The translations under genes were made by a program, and so were the position numbers. A stretch of DNA of 64,000 bases, from contig CBFICB010000009.1 of assembly GCA_965661005.1 (NCBI GenBank), positions 1 through 64,000 of the forward strand. The letters are read 5' to 3'. Positions within the stretch are counted from its first letter, which is position 1. Every line of letters begins with the position of its first letter. This document shows positions 60,449-64,000 of this stretch, piece by piece. This stretch comes from UBA5109 sp965661005 (lineage in GTDB: Bacteria > Pseudomonadota > Gammaproteobacteria > Pseudomonadales > Pseudohongiellaceae). The notes beneath the pieces were generated by a model. That model was not told the DNA's origin. It was given only the letters and a program-made list of their open reading frames with translations, and searched no databases.

Positions 60449-61030
60449 TCAATCGATATATTCGAAAGCCCTGACTACTTTGACAACTCCGCTGGAGCGG
60501 CTTACTAAATCAACAGCCTGATCGGCTTCTTCACGGGTTAACAGACCCATTAGATAAACAACACCGTTCTCAGTAACTACCTTGGTCCGTAATCCTTCCA
60601 CGTCATCATCTACTAACATCAATGATTTTAGTTTGGTCGATAGCCATATATCATTGGTTCGAGATAGGAAGGAAGTATCACCAGCTACCTCCAGCTCGTT
60701 ATAAACTTTTTTAACTCGACTATTGCTAGTAGTCGCCACTCGGGTAGCTAAGTTTTTCAATTCCTGTGTGGGTACCTGACCAACCAATAGCACGGTCTGA
60801 TTAAAGCTAACAACGTCTATGTTGGAATCACGTAAAGCATCATCAGCAGCATTTAAATTAACTTTAACCATGGTTTCAATCGAGCCGTCATCAATTCGGG
60901 ATCCCGTGGTACGCCTGCCTTGATCTTCCTGGATACTGTCGTTGCCATTTAAGGTGCTAATGACAGAAGCACAACCAGTGAATGTTAGTGTTAAGCAAAG
61001 AAGTGATAAAAGTAAAAGTCGATGCAACAT
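60449..61030 (-). CDS. dolP: Outer membrane lipoprotein DolP (two BON domains)
   Basis: A 193-residue lipoprotein (lipobox FTGC, Cys about residue 20) with two BON domains: about 48-115 (KVNLNAADDALRDSNIDVVSF...VLLVGQVPT) and about 125-190 (STKLKSLMLVDDDVEGL...VVYLMGLLTREEAD). DolP keeps the outer membrane intact in E. coli. It follows diaA by about 26 bp, the conserved diaA-dolP order. Confidence 0.95.
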   Translation of the reverse strand: MLHRLLLLSLLCLTLTFTGCASVISTLNGNDSIQEDQGRRTTGSRIDDGSIETMVKVNLNAADDALRDSNIDVVSFNQTVLLVGQVPTQELKNLATRVATTSNSRVKKVYNELEVAGDTSFLSRTNDIWLSTKLKSLMLVDDDVEGLRTKVVTENGVVYLMGLLTREEADQAVDLVSRSSGVVKVVRAFEYID

Positions 61031-61056
61031 GCTTAAAAATCCTTTGAAATTCGAGA

Positions 61057-61647
61057 TTATTCAGGACCGAACAAATGTGTATCAATTAGATCACATAAAC
61101 AATGGATTACCAGTAAGTGTACCTCCTGAATTCGCGCAGTGATTTGAGATGGAACACAAACTTCGACATCGCCGGGTTTAATCAGTTCCCGCATGGCGCC
61201 ACCATCTCGGCCGCTTAACATAATGACTTTCATTTCTCGTGCATGTGCAATTTTAATGGCTTCGATAACATTAGGGGAATTGCCACTTGTCGAAATCGCT
61301 AATAGAACATCACCTTCTTGGCCAAGTGCGCGAACCTGTTTTGAAAAAATTTCATCAAAAGAATAATCATTCCCGATAGAGGTAATAGTGGAACTATCAG
61401 TTGTTAGCGCGATAGCAGGTAGTGGTGGGCGCTCTCTTTCAAAACGATTGATTAATTCGGCGGAAAAATGCTGAGCGTCTCCCGCGGAGCCTCCATTACC
61501 GCATGCCAATATTTTTTTCTCATTCAGTAAAGCTTCAACCATCGCTTTAGAAGCATCGACAATGGCAGGGCTAATGACTTCCATTGATTGCATTTTGCAT
61601 TCGATACTTGCTGCAAAAAAGCCTTTAACACGCTCTTGATAGTCCAT
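61057..61647 (-). CDS. diaA: SIS-domain protein DiaA
   Basis: A 196-residue SIS protein with CGNGGSAGDAQHFSAEL and ISTSGNSPNVIEAI. It is a close relative of GmhA, but its place beside dolP and yraN points to DiaA, which binds DnaA and helps initiation at oriC. The conserved C-terminal EVHLLVIHCLCDLID is present. GmhA function cannot be excluded from sequence alone. Confidence 0.9.
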   Translation of the reverse strand: MDYQERVKGFFAASIECKMQSMEVISPAIVDASKAMVEALLNEKKILACGNGGSAGDAQHFSAELINRFERERPPLPAIALTTDSSTITSIGNDYSFDEIFSKQVRALGQEGDVLLAISTSGNSPNVIEAIKIAHAREMKVIMLSGRDGGAMRELIKPGDVEVCVPSQITARIQEVHLLVIHCLCDLIDTHLFGPE

Positions 61648-61914
61648 ACTTATCTCTCAATAGAAAAAATTGATATTTTTTTGTTTCTCAGGCTTTTAGC
61701 CATTGCATTGCTAAAAGTAATTGTGTCAGACTGTACACAGCTAGTACAGCATTAGCTTGAATCTTACTAATAATTTTCATTTTTTAACAGGAGGTTTATC
61801 GCACAGCAATATTTTCTACTATTTCAATGTCATTAGCACCTAAACAATCTTCACATGGGTACTAACGCGTTTTCACAACTCGATTCTTTTTATTTAGCAA
61901 ATTGGAGAGTGAGC

Positions 61915-62730
61915 ATGGCAAAGAGATCGCAAAAGCGTTCGATGCAGTATAGTAATGAAATGGAACATTCTTACCACGGACACAAGGGTGGTAAAAGAAA
62001 CAAAGAAAGTTATAAACGACGTCGTAGTAATACAGAACCCAGCAATATCGTTGAGCTCAACACTCTACTTAACAGCAGCTACAAGCCCCAGCAGGGTTGT
62101 CTTCCGCTAGAACCTAAAACCCCCGCCCAGCAAAAATATATTAATGCCATAAAAAATAATTGTCTGACTTTTGGAATCGGCCCAGCAGGTACGGGCAAAT
62201 CTTATTGTGCAGGGGCACTAGCGGCCCAGGCTCTGGAGTCTGGGCGCATTGATAAAATTATTTTTACTCGGCCAGCAGTAGAAGCTGGGGAGCAACTGGG
62301 GTTCCTGCCGGGGAAACTGGAGGATAAGTTTTCAGTATATATAGATGCTTTCCGTGACATTCTGCATGAAAGGCTTGGTAAAGGTGTGGTCGATTATTGC
62401 TTACGGCATCGCCGTATTGTGGGTGCGCCATTAGCTTATATGCGTGGCAAAACCTTCAATGCTTCAACCTTTGTTATTCTCGATGAGGCTCAAAACGTAT
62501 CACCAATTCAAATGAAAATGTTTCTGACTCGCATTGGTGAAGACTGCAAGGTTGTTATCAATGGTGACGCTAATCAAAGTGACATAAGAGGTCCAAATGG
62601 GCTAGACGATGCAGTGAAAAAGTTGAGAGGCCTGCCTGGTGTCCATGTTCATACATTTGAAAGAGAAGACTCAGTTAGAAGCGGATTGGTTCGGCATGTG
62701 CTTGATCGTTATGAAAATACTAATGACTAA
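61915..62730 (+). CDS. phoH: PhoH-family ATPase
   Basis: A 271-residue PhoH-like P-loop ATPase. The ATG at 61915 follows GGAG at 7 bp; the ORF's earlier start at 61855 does not. The N-terminal 50 residues are basic and His-rich (HSYHGHKGGKRNK), then comes the core: Walker A GPAGTGKS, RPAVEAGEQLGFLPGKLEDK, Walker B FVILDEAQN and GDANQSD. The role of PhoH is uncertain, possibly RNA-related. It is inserted, in the opposite direction, between diaA and yraN. Confidence 0.93.
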   Translation: MAKRSQKRSMQYSNEMEHSYHGHKGGKRNKESYKRRRSNTEPSNIVELNTLLNSSYKPQQGCLPLEPKTPAQQKYINAIKNNCLTFGIGPAGTGKSYCAGALAAQALESGRIDKIIFTRPAVEAGEQLGFLPGKLEDKFSVYIDAFRDILHERLGKGVVDYCLRHRRIVGAPLAYMRGKTFNASTFVILDEAQNVSPIQMKMFLTRIGEDCKVVINGDANQSDIRGPNGLDDAVKKLRGLPGVHVHTFEREDSVRSGLVRHVLDRYENTND

Positions 62731-62750
62731 ACCTTAGAGCCTAATTTGTA

Positions 62751-62793
62751 GGAAGTACCCACTTGATAAAGCTTGTGAGTACTTCCATTTTTT
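62751..62793 (+). terminator. Rho-independent terminator after phoH
   Basis: A 12-bp stem with one mismatch (GGAAGTACCCAC at 62751-62762 with GTGAGTACTTCC at 62775-62786) followed by a T-run. Confidence 0.88.
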
Positions 62794-62806
62794 AAAATAC
62801 TGTTTG

Positions 62807-63191
62807 TTAACGAGCCTCAAAGGCATTTTTAATCCAGCTTAGCTTCGGTTTAAAATTAGAGCCGGAGATGCTGATTACGTCAAAACGGGCAGATACCTTT
62901 TCATAAAGTCCCTCTTGAATAAGATAAAATTGAGCTGTCTTGATAAGTTTTTTGTTGCTTGGACTTAATGACTGTATCGAAGCCGCACCCAAAATCAGTA
63001 TTTTTCCTGTAACGCACTTCAATAAAAACAATGCAGTCTTTATCGCTCATCACTAAATCAATTTCTCCCAAACGGCAGTGATAATTATTCAGGATAAATT
63101 TCAGACCCTGTTTTTTTAAATAGTGGAAGGCTAGTTTTTCGTAATACAAGCCTTTAATTTGAGTTAGGCTGGCAGGTTTTTTTTCAAACAT
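62807..63191 (-). pseudogene. yraN: yraN (UPF0102 endonuclease-like), frameshifted at an A6 tract
   Basis: The N-terminal frame (63191 down) gives a normal YraN start and nuclease-fold core with GEIDLVMSD and FIEVRYRKN, up to SKQQK. The family continuation KLIKTAQFYL...ARFDVISI...WIKNAFEA is found only in the next frame, ending at 62807. The two frames meet at six A residues (complement of 62948-62953). Removing one A would give SKQQKLIKTAQFYL and a 127-residue protein, close to E. coli YraN (131). The cause may be a real mutation, polymerase slippage that restores the frame, or a sequencing error in a homopolymer. The first frame alone stops at 62901, giving 96 residues. Confidence 0.88.
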
Positions 63192-63225
63192 TAATCTTCC
63201 GTGATTAACGAATAGAGTATTTAGC

Positions 63226-64000
63226 TTACTGAGTATCCTCTATACGGCGTGCAAGGCCATCTTGCATTCGTGCCCAATCAAGTGAACGTGTGATCCGATT
63301 GTCTACATCAAGGCTTAATATTCCAGTGGCGCCTACAAAGGCATTTGTAGCGCCAGTCTCCAGCTGCCTAATACGTGGGTATAGCCTGAAAGCATCTATA
63401 CCAAAGGCCTGTAAGCGTAAATTTTGAGCACTTGTTTGAGGGAATAGTTGTTGCGTAGCAAGTTTCAACTCATCTTCCTGTGACAAGAGCCAAGGACTGT
63501 CACCAAAAATGATGCCGTTTAAATCGACGTCTTCCAAAGTACGATTCAGGCCGGAATATATATCCTGAGTGGCATATACAGGTATATCACCAGCGTACAG
63601 ATAACCTAAACTTGGATTAATTTGACGAGCAGCCAAGGGCTCTGCAATAAGAAAAATAAAATCAACATCCTGCCGGCGACGCTGAGTGAATTCAACAGAA
63701 GCATTGATAATATCGCTAATCTGTTCTCTTCGATTAGCACTTTCACTTAGATTTAATAAGTTTTCGATGCTTTGTGTGTAATTATTATCGTACATTTCCT
63801 GTGTAACTATTTGACCGCCCAATTCTACCCATTGTTGAATAAAGCTATTCCCTTTACGCTGATATATTTCACTAGTGGTGTTTTGAGGGCTCATTATTGC
63901 TGCCTTACGATGGCCATCGTTCCAGGCTTTAATCGCGAGTTGTCTGGCTTCACTCTCAGGGGACAAGGCGAATTGATACAGGAGATTTGATGCAGATTGG
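63226..64000 (-). CDS. lpoA: Penicillin-binding protein activator LpoA, C-terminal part
   Basis: The gene runs off the right edge; the frame is open through 64000, so the TTG at 63966 is internal, not a start. The visible 257 residues are the C-terminal domain of LpoA, a periplasmic-binding-protein-like fold. It opens with FALSPESEARQLA and includes GYLYAGDIPVYATQDIYSG, NGIIFGDSPWLL, and FGIDAFRLYPRIRQLETGA. LpoA is an outer membrane lipoprotein that activates PBP1a. It lies 34 bp upstream of yraN in the usual order. Confidence 0.93.
   Translation of the reverse strand, partial: QSASNLLYQFALSPESEARQLAIKAWNDGHRKAAIMSPQNTTSEIYQRKGNSFIQQWVELGGQIVTQEMYDNNYTQSIENLLNLSESANRREQISDIINASVEFTQRRRQDVDFIFLIAEPLAARQINPSLGYLYAGDIPVYATQDIYSGLNRTLEDVDLNGIIFGDSPWLLSQEDELKLATQQLFPQTSAQNLRLQAFGIDAFRLYPRIRQLETGATNAFVGATGILSLDVDNRITRSLDWARMQDGLARRIEDTQ

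Overview
This is a stretch of bacterial chromosome, AT-rich by eye, whose gene content and order point to a gammaproteobacterium, probably a free-living marine heterotroph. The order markers are the rpoN/lpt/kds cluster, pcnB-panBCD, petABC-sspA-sspB after rplM-rpsI, and the lpoA-yraN-diaA-dolP block. A NhaC-type Na+/H+ antiporter, an H+-pyrophosphatase and a TonB receptor fit that lifestyle. I see no prophage, insertion sequence, CRISPR array, rRNA or tRNA. The exact genus cannot be fixed from the sequence alone.

Layout. 1-8.7 kb: a secreted protein fragment, a DsbA-like thiol protein, a DUF3237 protein, the divergent uvrA/ssb pair, an RmlD-like protein with a damaged active site, moeA, a lipoprotein and a PCu(A)C copper chaperone. 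8.7-15 kb: a leftward run pcnB - deoxynucleoside kinase - panB - panC - panD - acs. 15-18.7 kb: dksA-gluQ, a CbrB-like sigma-54 activator, and a 540-bp gap that appears to hold a CrcZ-like small RNA under a sigma-54 promoter. 18.8-23.4 kb: a PLP enzyme with a small Rieske protein, then a Tat-exported sulfite-oxidase-fold enzyme with a multicopper oxidase lipoprotein. 23.6-33 kb: a second DksA-like protein, an unknown anchored protein, a coiled-coil lipoprotein, hppA, apbC, darP, mgtE and a NhaC antiporter. 33-41 kb: ptsO-rapZ-ptsN-rpoN-lptB-lptA-lptC-kdsC-kdsD-yrbG, all leftward, with ibaG-murA-hisG-hisD divergent from it. 44.7-50.8 kb: degS, a Nif3-like protein, yciH, a DUF1244 protein, a TonB receptor and a fructosamine-kinase-like protein. 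50.8-56.5 kb: cysD-cysNC, zapG, zapE, rplM-rpsI. 56.6-64 kb: petA, a fused cytochrome b/c1 gene, sspA, sspB, dolP, diaA, phoH, a frameshifted yraN and the end of lpoA.

The most interesting locus is 15.0-17.0 kb. In Pseudomonas, the response regulator CbrB drives the small RNA CrcZ from a sigma-54 promoter between cbrB and pcnB, and CrcZ titrates Hfq/Crc in carbon catabolite repression. Here the same order is kept: a CbrB-like activator, a close match to the sigma-54 promoter consensus, a roughly 280-nt untranslated segment with A-rich triplet repeats and a strong terminator, then pcnB. The activator's receiver domain has lost its phospho-acceptor Asp (Asn51) and its conserved Lys (Ile96), and no sensor kinase gene is adjacent. 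I infer a CrcZ-type circuit with a phosphorylation-independent activator. rpoN and its PTS-Ntr partners ptsN/ptsO lie in the same window.

Other points: a petB-petC gene fusion; a gluQ frame with no ATG/GTG/TTG start; yraN broken at an A6 tract; DksA with a histone-H1-like repeat tail; and the absence of folK, hpf and the mla genes from positions where relatives carry them.
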